A stretch of 64,000 nucleotides of DNA, taken from NCBI GenBank assembly GCA_014529385.2, contig CM043969.1, positions 26,861,946 to 26,925,945 on the forward strand, given 5' to 3'. This DNA is from Adiantum capillus-veneris. Lineage: Eukaryota > Streptophyta > Polypodiopsida > Polypodiales > Pteridaceae. Below are positions 43,073 to 54,089 of the stretch, piece after piece. Each line of letters opens with the position of its first letter. Within the stretch, counting starts at the first letter, position 1. A program made the position numbers and the translations under genes. The notes under the pieces were generated by a model, which saw nothing but the letters and a program-made list of their open reading frames with translations, did not search any database and had not been told where the DNA came from.

Positions 43073-43828
43073 ATGGAGGCGTTGATCAGTGTTTTGGCCA
43101 AGGTAAACATCAAGTTTTCTACTTTCAAGGGACTCTCCGCAGAACATGCAGACGACCATGCAAGGAGGTTTGTATCTCTTTGTAGAGGTCGTGGTCTTAA
43201 TCGAGAAGATGCTTATTTGGTACTCTTTCCATCTACCTTGGATGGCTTAGCAGACAAGTGGTACAGTTAGTTTGCAGAGAACCACTTTGCAACTTGGGCC
43301 ACTTTACGACGGCAGTTTTGTGAAGCTTTCAGACCAGGGGACTTCCAAGAGAAGGTCCTGGATGAGTTGACAAACCTGATGCTCCGGCCAAATGAGACTT
43401 TTGCAGAGCTCATGACCAGAACTAAGTCTCTATTGGCCAAGCTTCCTCAGCGACCGGGTAAATTTATGGTTAAGAAGTGGGTGGAGAAGGCTCTTCTCAG
43501 AACTTCCCAGCAAAAACTCCGAGAGAATCTCTGACATGACGCCACTCTGGAGGAGTTTGTCGCGGTTGCTACTAGGATAGAGGGAGCTAGGATGCTGTTC
43601 ACCAACTCCCCTTAGGTAGAGACCTCCTCAGTGTTTTCGGAAAGTCCTTCTAATCCGTTAACTTCTTTACATAGGGAATTGGAAGCCCTAAAGTTACAGC
43701 GAGCTCTTCAAGAGGAGAGGTCCCTCTCTCTCAGACAAGAAAAGCCTCCACATCAGGAGGCATTGAAACAGATCAAGCGCGAGCTAGAAGAGCTCAAGTC
43801 TCAGCAGGAACCTAAGGCTATTGTCACG
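43073..43828 (+). pseudogene. LTR-T gag, first part
   Basis: Retrotransposon gag: AKVNIKFSTFKGLSAEHAD, AYLVLFPSTLDGLADKWYS, FATWATLRRQFCEAFRP, NETFAELMTRTKSLLAKLP, then a coiled coil (LHRELEALKLQRALQEE). One frame throughout with stops TAG (43268), TGA (43531) and TAG (43613), all at places where Gln or Arg fits. The frame reads into KAIVT at the inserted LTR and continues at 44904. Confidence 0.78.
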
Positions 43829-44903
43829 TGACACATCCAACCCTATGTGTCCGTGGACAAGCTACAGCATGATCAGGGTTCAATCAGTCCAGTCACTCTA
43901 GATTAGAAGTGATCTGGCACTTTTGTGAGTCTATTCGTAGACCGTGCATCCCCAGACACTTAGTGTAGATGCATAACCTCTGGTTGCACATGGCATGATC
44001 ATAAGCATTCCCATCAGAAACCATCAGACTCCTTCAGGGGAATTTTCCAGTGCATTTAGTCTATTTTTCCTATTTTTGACATTTTTCACTTATTATTTTT
44101 AAGTGACTTTTGTTGGAAAGTAGGTAGGGCAAATTGAGTAAGTTTGTATATAAGCAAACCTAGGCTAGCACTAATTGGCAGAAGAGGCAACAGGAGCTTG
44201 GCTCAACAGGCAACTTCTCAAGCAAGACCCCCCACAGCCTTGGCGTTTTTGCATCAAGCATCCATCGCCATAACCTCTCAACCGTGGCGTTTTTCCATGC
44301 AAGATCCTCATCGCCATACCACCATAGCCTAGCGTTTTAAGACTCCCCCATCGCCTAGCATACCATGGTGTTTTCAGCACCAAAATGCAGCAGGAAATCA
44401 GCGTTTTTCAACAAGCCAAATCAGCGTTTTTCAGCAGCCGAAATCAGCCCCGAATTCAGCGTTTTGAATCGCAGCAGATTTAGCCTTGACCGTTTTTATA
44501 CAGCAGATAAAGACCTTCAGTTTTCAGCCCTAGTGTCGGCCTCGTCATCTCCGTCGTCGTCATCGACATAGCCTAGACTTGCATCAGTCACATGTATTCC
44601 CATTGTACCAGTTTGTGCAATCAATAGTAGACCACACTCGCCGACGAGAGTGGGGCCTTCGGAGGAGGGTTTTACAACGTCTCTGGTGTCGTATTCTCTT
44701 CTCTCTATATCTCTCAGTCTCGTACACTTTCACGCACAGTGTCCATTCACTTTGTTTGTGATCATTGCACTCTCTCATTAAGAACTGAAGACTCACTTCC
44801 ATAAGAACAAAAGGAACCTTGAGCACAGTTCGGAGTACTCATCTTGAGCAAAGTTCAAACATTCATTCCGCTGCACCTAACAACTATGGTTTGATGTAGC
44901 TCA
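43829..44903 (+). repeat. Probable solo LTR inserted in LTR-T gag
   Basis: TGACACATCC...GTAGCTCA, 1,075 bp, no coding content. A TATA-like TATATAAG (44149) is at about one third. Removing it joins AIVT to CRFLGHPPQECP and leads directly to the zinc knuckle, so it is a discrete insert. Its 3' part holds about nine copies of a GCGTTTTT-centred motif (44240-44525). No matching second LTR in the window. Confidence 0.6.
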
Positions 44904-45530
44904 TGCCGCTTTCTAGGGCACCCTCCACAGGAATGCCCCCTTCGGGTTTACTGCCACTTCTGTGGAAAGTCTGGACATGAGGACAAGGACTGCTACTACC
45001 TCAAGGGATTGCGACAAATACAGCAAAGTCTTGGTCCTACTCTTCAACAAGGGCCAGCACCTGCATCCAACATGGTTTCTCCCTGTGGCCATCCACACCA
45101 TATGCCACCTTTGTTGACAGCCCCTCCTATACAAGGTATGCAAAGTACTTTCCGTCTCAGAACTTTTATCAGACCCATGCTCCCTCATCACCTCAAAGCT
45201 TCTTTGCCTCTACCTCCAACTCCATGCACCAGGAGCAAGGACCACCTCGCCCTTCGACTCGCCCATTGAATCGGCCCATTTTGTGCTACAAATGCGGGGA
45301 ATATGGTCATTACCAAAGGAAATACCCTCTGCCCGAAGGGTCCCCTCCCTGTCGTCATTGCCCTGAAACGAAGGATCACTACAGTAAGGATTGCCTAAAC
45401 TTCGTGTATCTGCGGCTTCGAATCCAAGTCAAAGCCAGAATGAGTTTACCTTTCCCAAGCTCAATCTAATAGCAGTTAGCACCGTTCCTCAGCCGCCACC
45501 TTCTACCCACGTGGTTACCCCTCAAAATAA
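44904..45530 (+). pseudogene. LTR-T nucleocapsid zinc knuckles
   Basis: CHFCGKSGHEDKDC (44950-44991) is a full CCHC knuckle; CYKCGEYGHYQRKYP (near 45288) has lost its last Cys; CRHCPETKDHYSKDC (near 45352) is a variant. The stretch between is Pro/Gln-rich. The region is followed by a tandem copy of its end (next entry). Confidence 0.78.
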
Positions 45531-45799
45531 GTTGTAAGTTGAATCGGCCCATTTTGTGCTACAAATGTGGGGAATATGGTCATTACCAAAGGAAATGACC
45601 ATATTCCCCTCCCTGTCGTCATTGCCCTGAAACGAAGGATCACTACAGTAAGGATTGCCTAAACTTCGTGCATCTGCGGCTTCGAATCCAAGTCAAATCC
45701 AGTGTGAGTTTACCTTTCCCAAGCTCAATCTAATAGCAGTTAGCACCGTTCCTCAGCCGCCACCTTCTACCCACGTAGTTACCCCTCAAAATAAGTTGT
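45266..45799 (+). repeat. ~270 bp tandem duplication across the LTR-T zinc knuckles
   Basis: TTGAATCGGCCCATTTTGTG through CCCCTCAAAATAAGTTGTA occurs at 45266-45537 and again at 45539-45799. The second copy has a small deletion in the knuckle that creates AAATGACCATATT, a short inverted repeat with the preceding AATATGGTCATT. Confidence 0.9.
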
Positions 45800-46910
45800 A
45801 TTTGGTAGAGGAGCCATCTGGTGTCCTCACTCGGGCCCAGAGAGCTGCTCTCGGTCTTAGCATTCCATCAAGTTCAACTTCCCCAGACATTCTTACAATA
45901 GTGGATACCCTGCCTTCAGCTGTTGACAAGCCATCCCCTAGTGCCAAGAAAGAATCCAAACCTTTGCTCTCCGATATTGATGAAGCTTTCTTGGAAGCAG
46001 TTTCCATCTACAGAAGATCAAGGTACCAGAGAAACCACTAGTAGAACAAGAAAAGCTTACAGCAGAGACAGTCTTGAAGAGCACCTTCCAACAAGTGTCC
46101 CTCTATGACATGTTACGGCTAGATGCGAGTTTCAGAAGTGACACCCTTGCAGTTATTCAATCTCTTTACCCCAAAGCAGGTCCTAGTGGCGGGCACCTCC
46201 CAGTGCGACCATCAGAGTCCTATATGATATCCAATCCCGCTGCTCCCCTCACTGATTATAGAAGCCCTCGCCTGACAGTGTCCGTTTTGGGTCGGCAATT
46301 CTTAGGAGTGATAGTGGATGGTGGATCTGGCATCAACCTGATGCCCGAGTTCACTATGTTAGCTCTAGGTCTATAGCCTACTCGCCCTGCTCCCTTCACA
46401 GCTACATTGGCCGACCAGCGGACAGTCTACCCAGCGGGCATAGTGGACAATGTGCCTCTACAGGTACAAGACTTTACTTTTAACTTGGATTTTGTTGTGG
46501 TTCGTCTTCCCCAGGTTGAGGGCGGATTTCCCTTACTCATCGGTAGACCATGGCTGCGACACACTAAAGCACTTCATGATTGGGGAAACGATGCCATGTG
46601 GATACATACTCCTGGCTCTCAGATGCAACCCATTCGCTTAAGAGGTATGGATCCTTTGGTGCAGCAAGTTTCTTTTTCAATGGAAACCAACCCTGAACAA
46701 GAACAGCCTACTACACCTGAAGGTTCATACGAAGATCTGCTAGAGTGGTTGGAAACTACCAAGTTTACGCCTTATTATGGACTATCTATTCAATCTTTGC
46801 CTACGGTCACACCCTTTTGTCGTGTTCCTACCGTAGCTGAGCCCAATGAGCCACTTAAGCCAACAACTAGCGTAGAAGTTCGTCACAAGACATGCACCAC
46901 GTGCCAATAG
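45800..46910 (+). pseudogene. LTR-T aspartic protease and flanking linker
   Basis: Linker (LTRAQRAALGLSIPSSSTS) then, after a frame change near 46045, the retropepsin: SVLGRQFLGVIVDGGSGINL (active site DGGS near 46314), a TAG at 46374 (Gln site), TLADQRTVYPAGIV, and FPLLIGRPWLRHTKALHDWG (46530-46580). It ends at TAG 46908. Intact-looking catalytic Asp-Gly. No RT follows, which is where other gypsy elements continue. Confidence 0.78.
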
Positions 46911-48126
46911 AAAAGAGCAGACTGAACAAACTTTTAGCACTTCAATAACAACTGAACTGAAAGAGAGAGACGACACGAGACACGGAGCGGCGGAATTCCA
47001 CCCCAGAGAGTATTCACCCCAAACCTTGGCGTCCCTTTCGGTATTTCTTTATATTGCATCAACACAGTACAAGCCGGTACTCCAGACTCTGCACCTTTGC
47101 CAAGAAGCATGCCAGAGAATGAGCCCTAACCTAAGATTTAAAGGCCCTTGGCCTAAAAAGCAATTACAGTGAAAAGCCTTCAAAACTCAAAAGCTTCTGG
47201 TCCAAAAGCAAAGCCAAAAAAGCTGCCAGCGTAAATCACGGAAATCCGTACAGCCTGCCACATCATCAGCCAACGCAAAACGCGGAAATCTCCCTACTGC
47301 CCTTAGGGTTAGGGTTAGGGTTTTTGCAGTTTTAGGGTTTCTGATAGCAGAATTAGGGTTTGCAGATTTTAGTGTTAGGGTTTTTCTAGAATTAAGGTTT
47401 CAGCAGTTAGGGTTTCTAGTAGAAATTAGGGTTAGGGTTTTTGCTCTCGGGCAACCACGTCATCACTTTGTAACAGTTTAGGCCCCTCGGCCACATCTGT
47501 AAGTTGGCTCCATTCTTTAGGCTTTGACACGTCAGCAGTTTGTTACAAAGTCGCAGAAGTTGATTACTCAATTGACCCTTTACTGAAAGCATTCACACTC
47601 GGTAAGCTCGCAAAGGAGCGCAGTAGGAGGACCGCTGCTAGTATAACTCAGGTAGTATCTGCTAGGTGAGCATTGTATCTATATCTGCTTTTGATCTGGT
47701 GGTTACTACCCATCCTTATCCACCTCCACCCTATTCACTTCTCTCTTGCCCTCGCCCTACCCACCCCCAACCCACTTACCCTTGCCCCCCACCCGCCCCT
47801 AGTCCCCCGCTCACCAGCCCTCGCCCCTACCCACTCACCCTCACCCCTAACCACCCCTAGTCCCCCCCTCACCAGCCCTCGCCCCCCCTACCCAAGCCTC
47901 GCCCCTACCTGGTGTCACCTCACCCCTCTGCCCAGCTCTCGCCCCCCTACCCACCCCTCGCCCCTGCCATACATGGCCCGAAAAACTCCCTTTGCGGCTT
48001 CTCCTCACCCTCTCCCCTGGGTACTTTCACAGTGTTTAGGCTCTTGTCTTCAGCTTGAGGAGACGGATACCTTCTGTAATTTAACAATCAAGCGGCCCTT
48101 TGGCTTTGTTTCCTTGTTCACAGGAG
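46911..48126 (+). other. LTR-T non-coding interval with telomere-like and C-rich repeats
   Basis: No gene seen. 47299-47445 holds degenerate TTTAGGG/TTAGGG repeats. ACTTTGTAACA (47466) and TGTTACAAAGT (47540) form an inverted pair. 47700-47970 is a C-rich repeat of CCCCTACCCACCCCT type whose long open frames are compositional artefacts. Confidence 0.7.
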
Positions 48127-48602
48127 ATGGAGAGCGGCACAAAGGGGGAGAGCAACTTTATTGTAATCCGATCACAGCAGACTAGCAAGTTGAAGAGCCG
48201 CTGTTTCCTTGTGGCTTTCAAGCATTTACCTGGTTACCATCCTGTTGCTGTTCATGCTTTTTGTTATGCCATCGCTATGGAGCTTAACATTATTTGCGGT
48301 GTTACTCGGGCTTATGGTCGTCCCTCTTTTGGAGAAGAGTGCTGTTGCAGAAAGTGTTGCAAGGTTCATCTGCAAGCATGGACCAGGTCATTTTCCTCTC
48401 ACTATGGTTATGGAGGAGAAAGATGTGCTAGATCCAAACCGAGCATCTCTCTTTGCTGTGGAGCCTCATTTTGTTTTGCCAATTGGGATTCTTGGACTAT
48501 GCAATCATACTAGGTTCCTGTCTATTCAAAGGCTTAAGGCGTTTGTAAGCAGTGCAGTGTTTTCAACTCCACTTTTGAGGCATGAAAGTCATGGTTGGGC
48601 CT
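48127..48602 (+). pseudogene. DGAT2: DGAT2-like (diacylglycerol acyltransferase type 2) fragment captured by LTR-T
   Basis: ATG at 48127 (MESGTKGESNF) reads to about 48205, then a one-base frame change leads into a stretch very like plant DGAT2: a hydrophobic hairpin (IYLVTILLLFMLFV, LTLFAVLLGLMVVP), ARFICKHGPGHFPLTM (YFP-like block), DPNRASLFAVEPHFVLPIG (EPHS block with Phe for Ser) and AFVSSAVFSTPLLRH. DGAT2 makes triacylglycerol from diacylglycerol and acyl-CoA in the ER. The fragment covers the N-terminal half (about 158 of ~320 residues) and lacks the HPHG-side C-terminal blocks. No introns interrupt it, unlike plant DGAT2 genes, so a processed copy is likely. A few alternative frames are open but none has a family match. 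Confidence 0.8.
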
Positions 48603-48710
48603 AGCACTTGCTTCACGAAAGATATATGGATGAGGTACCTAGTGGTTTTCTTTCACAATTTTTCAGTATTCCTCTCACCGAGACGGTGAGCGGTCTTGTG
48701 GCGGGCAACT

Positions 48711-49285
48711 TGTAGCAGGGCTACAGTGTCACTTTCACAGGACACATAGTTAGTACAGTTGGTCTGGTCTGGTTCACACTGGACAGACTCTCTGGGCTGG
48801 GCAGTGACACGTGGCAGGGATACGGACGGTGATCTAGTAGACATCGTGGCCAGATCACCACCACCACTCAGTTTGGGGATAGACTTAGATGGCTGACATT
48901 TATGAGCCATTGGTGGCTCTTTATGGTTGGACATATGAGTAGTGGCGGTTCGGTCATTATTATCATCTTCTTCATATATGGTCCAGCGTCGTCATCTAGA
49001 AGAGTGAAACACGTCTGCACCATCCTTGCACATCTGAGCCTCGACACCCCCATTGTACCCGTAAGTTCTGTGTTGGAGCTGAGTGTGCTGCCACGCCAGA
49101 GTCTGTATCGGTTCTTTGAGCCTAGTTGAGTCCATATGATATGTTCTTGTCTGCTGCTCTGTCTCTGTGTTGATTAGTTGTTAAGTATTGTTTCTTGTGT
49201 TTTCATTCTGTTTTGAGTGAGATGTCACGCACATTGCACTGAGGAGCACCCACTGTAGAGAGCACCACACACTATCCGTGCTACA
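48711..49285 (+). repeat. LTR-T 3' LTR
   Basis: 575 bp, starts TGTAGCAGGGCTACAG and ends CCGTGCTACA. Matches 41872-42457. Confidence 0.88.
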
Positions 49286-49425
49286 AACCCTCTAGTGGTT
49301 GTGATGCAAAGGTATTGGATCATGAAGGTGATAGGAATGAGTTCTATGTGTGCAAGGATTTGATGCTAGTACCATCTCCAAGGGATGTCCGTGACAATAT
49401 GCGGCTTGCGGTTGTCAGGTATAAA
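49286..49425 (+). pseudogene. LTR-X second ORF, segment between LTR-T and LINE-B
   Basis: Open as SGCDAKVLDHEGDRNEFYVC and DLMLVPSPRDVRDNMRLAVV up to the LINE-B target site. It continues at 56287 in the same frame after LINE-B. Not recognised. Confidence 0.5.
49412..49425. other. LINE-B target-site duplication, left copy
   Basis: TTGTCAGGTATAAA, with TTGTCAGGCATAAA at 56287-56300 (13 of 14). Length fits target-primed reverse transcription. Confidence 0.85.
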
Positions 49426-49639
49426 ATTTTTTTCCCCGAGAAAAAGATCCTTCTGTTAGTTAATGAAACTGCCCATAGGGCTACAACCACCTCTGTGAGA
49501 GAGGGCTAAAACAAGCATGATGGGGAGACTCTCCCAATGAAAAAACATCAAATGTACAAAGAGGCTAAATCAACAGATGGGAGGAGGGAAAAGCCACACA
49601 GGTGGTCGGTAGTGTCATTTGAGTACACCCTAGACCATG

Positions 49640-52600
49640 GTGTAAAAAGACCCAGGACGCCAGAGTCGAAGGAAAGCCTCTCTGCGCTCCCTCATGCGGT
49701 CAGAGCTGCCCTGGAGTCTCTCGAGCTGTCCTCTGAGAGTGTGGATCAGCTCTAGCCAAAGATCACGAACAGTCTCTGCTGGTGGCACAGGGCGAGCCTA
49801 AAAAATACGGAAGCAACGGGCCTGCTAAATGAACCAGAGTGTCAAGCCACTGATGAGCTCCCAACACTCCTCTCTCTCACTGCACCACTCCTGTGGATTA
49901 AGCTCTGTGGCAGTCTGGAGTGTAGGTCGCCCCCCCTGCATCACTATCATCCTGCTGGTGGAAGAGAGCTCAAACTGAAGTGCCGGGCCCGTGAGGGTGG
50001 ACCAAGTAGCTGCTCCCCAAGTGTAATGTGAGCCATGGAAAGAGCAGGCATCAGCCGAAGAACACGAAGCCACACCTGATGTGCCAAAGGACAGTCCCAA
50101 AGACAGTGACGCTGACTCTCCAGAAGATGGTCACAAGCTGCACATGCGGCCGAGAGACCACTATGCACTAGCCAGCTCCCAACTACTGTAGCTCTGCGTG
50201 CGACCAGCCACTGAAACAAGGTGACTTGCCTCGGCTGTCTCGAGTCCCACAACCTCTCTCAAAAGGCTGCCAAGAACTCAGTTGTGAGACCCTCCTCCTG
50301 CCAATGAGGTGCTGTAGCGGGGCGAGCCTCTCTTTGTGCTGCCAGTATATAACGTCCCAGTCAAGGGACACCTGGGTGGTCTGCAGAAGAGAAAGGGTCC
50401 CTCCAAAGCCACTCTCCAGGATCCCACTATACTTGTGCCAGTGGTCAGCACTCCCAAGCCCACAGTCTCCAGTGTTCAGTCTCAAGAGCTGCAGGGTCAA
50501 GATCGATGACACAAGTCCTCCCACAGATGCCCACCACTCGGATCCTTTGAAAAAAGCACTCTGCCACCTGTGGGGCCTCTACTGCAACTCGCTGTAAGTG
50601 TCCCTCACCCTATAACTCGAAAAAGAGGGAGGGAACAGTCTTTGAGCAGGCTCGAACTAAGATGAGATCCTCCACTCGTGTGAAGGCTCCCATCCACCTG
50701 GGTGCTACTGGCTCGAGAGGTGTGAGCCACTCAGCTCGAACGGCCTCTGAGATGTCCTGGCACATGCTCTGCACCTCTCTCATGCCCTATAGCTGGAAAC
50801 CCTGCAACTCCTCTGACAAGCTTGAAAACTCTAACCAGTCACCTAAAGAGCGTACTGGACCCACTGCCATGGGACCCCAGGAAACATGAGGCCGACTACC
50901 AACCAAGAGGCCTCTCTCGGAGTCTCTGAGTGCTAACCATGGGGTTCCAAACAAGGGGCTGTCGTAGGCACTTCTCCGTGCAAATAGACTGTCGCTGCTC
51001 CAGGCCTCGCCGCAAATGCTCCCAAGATCAAAGCAAACTCACAGCGAAGCGGTCCTCCAGTCTCCTGCTCATACCAACTATGCGCATCTCTATGAAGATC
51101 CATCTGGTCGAAGGTCGCCAGGGGCCTCCCACCTGAGGCATCCTAGCACGAAGCCACTATAGCAAGAACTCCTTCCAGGGCTCCTCACCTGGAAGAAGTC
51201 CTCTGACTATGAGCTTCCCAAGAAGGGCTCTGCTCTACTGTGTTGGGTCAATGATCCCAAGCCCTCCTTGTGAACAAGAAAGAGTGATGACCTGCCAAGC
51301 CACTTTGGCTCGTGCTATCTGAGAGTCAAGTCCTGACCAAAGGAAGTTCCTGATCAGCCTCTCTACCTGGCTGATACAAGAACTCGAAAAGATCCAGCAA
51401 GAAGTGATGTACCACATAGTCGCCAACAACACCTAGTTGGCCACTACTACTCTGCCAGCCAAAAAGTCGTGCTGAGCTCCGGTGTAACAACTTCCTCCTG
51501 ATAGACAGGAGGAGGGGAGCAATCTGTTGCACGGGAGACAAGTCCAGACCAACCTCACAGCCCAAGTACCGAACTACAGTCCCTGGGGGAATCCACCTAA
51601 AACCCGCACCTGGCATCCAATCGGGCATAGGAGCACTACCAACCGAGAAAGCCATTGTTTTTCTCCAGTTGATCAGTGCGCCAGATGCACAACAGAAGGT
51701 CTCAAGAGCCTGCTCACACCTGTGAAGGTTGGCCTCCTGGCCATCCAAGTACAAGGCTGAGTCGTCAGCAAACTCAGCGTCCAGTAGCTCATCTCCCCGA
51801 TTAGGAAGTGGTAAGCCCCCCAAACCAACCTGCTGCAACACCAAAATCCTGCTCATCGCCTCAGCATAGAACAAAAAGAGGAAGGGGACAAGAGGGCAGC
51901 CCTGTCTGACCGAACGTGTGAGCCTGAAACGATCGCCTCTACCTCCTGACAAAAGTACGTGACTGTGTGCTCGTTTGTACAAAGCTGACACCCCTCTGAT
52001 CCAAGCATCTGAGAAGCCCATCCTGCGTAGAGTGCCCTCCAGAAAGTCCCAGTCAACTCTGTCGTAGGCCTTCTCAAAATCAAGAAGAAGAATCACCATA
52101 TCCTCACCACGGAGCCTCGCTAGGGCAGAAGCCTCCCAAAAAGTAAAGATGTTGTCAAGGATACTACGCTCCTTGACAAAACCAGTCTGAGTCCCATGTA
52201 TAAGGCTCTCTACAAGTGGCTGGATCCTCAAACTCAAAGCCTTGGCAAGAATTTTGTAGGCTGAGTTGAGGATGGTGATGAGGCGCCACTGTCGAATCTC
52301 ATCCAAGGAGCCACCCTCCTTGGGAATTAGGTAGATCAGACCCTCACTCATGCTGTCAAGCATCTCCCCTATGTGCAAGATGTACTAGAAAGCACTACAG
52401 AGATCTGGGCCAAGCAAGTCCCACTACTCCAAGAAAAAACTGGGAGTCAAGCCATCCTCACCTAGACAGCTACCACGGGGGAGTGCACTAAGAGCCGTGT
52501 GCAACTCCTCAAGCTGAAGTGGAAGCTCAAGTCTCTGACGCATCTCCTCAGTCACAAGGCAAGGCATCTGTGCCCACACTTGCTCCCTGCATGCATCCTG

Positions 52601-53890
52601 ATGCTCTGACTGAGGCTCTGCAGATAGTAACTCACGGTAAAAGTCAGTAGCAACTGCACGCATGTCCTCTGGCTCAGAAGCAACTGACCCGTCGGGCCTC
52701 CTCACTGACTATGCCGAGGTCCCACTGCCGAAGAAAGTACCAGTCACTCTGTCACCCACCTGCGTCCACTAAGATGCCTGTCGGTGAAAAGCAAACTCAT
52801 GGCGCCGCTCCTCTGTGCTAACAAGCTCCAGGCGAGCCTGCTGTAACTGCTCCTCCAACCAAGGACTATCTGGATGTTGCTCCTGCATCCTCTGCAAGGA
52901 AGCAACGCCTCATCTAAGACGCTGCTCCTCCTGTCTCGCTGCAGTCAGTCGATTCAAGGACTCCTGGAGAAAGAAACGACTAAGCTGAGCTAGTCCTGAG
53001 GCCACTCTGTCAGCAGGAGAATCCTGCATGTCCAAGCTCTCTGTCTAAAGAGCCTCCACTCGCTCTCTGAGTGCAGAGTCCAGCAAGACTCTCTCAGGGA
53101 TGCGTAGCATCGTGCTCCCCCGCCTCTGCCTATCTGTCACTGTGAGGATCATTGGTGCATGGTCCGAGAAGGAAGTCCCTGCCAGGATGCCAAGTGTCCC
53201 ACCCAAGTCACAGAAAAAGTTACTAGTGTAGAAGCAATCTATCCGCAATAGATTCACTCCTCCCACTCTGCGGTCCAAACGAGAGAAGGCCAGGCTGTCT
53301 GGGTGCCTCACAAAGCTAGAGTGCTGCCACACATCCGAAACCCTCAGTCATACAAAACCTCTCCCAAGCCGCTAGCTCAACTCCCTGCACAGTAGCGTCA
53401 CTATCACCAATCCTGTCAGAAGGGTCCTCCAACATGTTGAAGTCACCCCCAATGTACCACTTCTCTGCTTGCGCAGAGACTCAACAATCTGTGACCAAAA
53501 CTCTGCTCGTGCATTCACCACATTGGACGCATATATGTTCAAGAATCCCACAAGGCAACCCTGAACCTGCATAGTGATCCGTTGAGCCCTGCTTTGCACA
53601 ATAATCCCTCTGCTCACAATGGCTTGCTGTAGAGACTCTACAATAGTCAGACATACTCCACCTTGGATGCCTCCAGGTCCAAAAGCAGCTGACCAAAAAG
53701 TATCATATCGTCCACGCAAGAGCTGACCACATCGTCAAATGCGGCTCTCACATAGATGATGCTCCTGTAGCATAAGGAGATCAATCTCTCCTCCCACAAG
53801 GCAACGCTGAAGTTCCTGACGCAATTGACTCCTCCGACACTGAAACTGGGGCCCACCTAGTCCCTGTACGTTCCATGAGACGATCCTCAT
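49640..53890 (-). pseudogene. LINE-B ORF2: endonuclease, reverse transcriptase, zf-RVT
   Basis: ATG at 53890 (MRIVSWNVQGLGGPQ) is the typical L1-like ORF2 start with the endonuclease motif SWNVQG; MLQEHHL gives the catalytic Glu; SDHAPM (near 53160) closes the domain. RT is open from 52378 to 51326: YLIPKEGGSLDEIRQWRLIT, GFVKERSILDNIF, LLDFEKAYDRVDWDFLEGTL, SVRQGCPLVPFLF, and the catalytic box AEFADDSALYL (usually YADD). The zf-RVT tail is at 50252-49950: FQWLVARRATVVGSWLVHSG, CAACDHLLES, CLWDCPLAHQVW. Stops are mostly TAG. Known role: nicking target DNA and priming cDNA from the nick. Confidence 0.9.
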
Positions 53891-54089
53891 GCGGAGCGAG
53901 AAAGAACAGATGCTGCCGCAACAGCTATCTTCGAGGCTGGCTTGGATGGGGAGTAATCCGCATCCGAGCATCCTCTAGATAGGTGTGACTGCAAAGAGTG
54001 TCTGGCCCAAGCCAAGTAGCCCGAGCTGTACGTAAAGCAACCTCCTCTGTCCAGGAGTCCTCATGAATGTATACATAGCATGGCAAGCA

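Larger units (their letters stand above)
41872..49285 (+). mobile_element. LTR-T: LTR retrotransposon lacking RT/integrase and carrying a DGAT2-like fragment
   Basis: LTRs 41872-42457 and 48711-49285 (TGTAGCAGGGCTAC...CTACA) are about 90% alike. The flanking 5-mers AATTC and AACCC differ by two C/T changes. Internal content: gag (broken by a probable solo LTR), zinc knuckles, protease, then 1.2 kb non-coding, then an intronless DGAT2-like fragment just before the 3' LTR. No RT, RNase H or integrase trace. It is a non-autonomous, gene-transducing element. Confidence 0.85.

Noticed and set aside
47299-47445. A chromosome end
   Set aside because: Repeats are short, degenerate and inside a retrotransposon, with coding elements on both sides.
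47666-48185. Long Pro/Leu-rich open frame
   Set aside because: It comes from a C-rich minisatellite with no family match. The real signal nearby is the DGAT2-like frame from 48127.
48127-48602. A genuine host DGAT2 gene
   Set aside because: Only the first half is present, it is frameshifted, has no introns, and is bounded by the LTRs of LTR-T.
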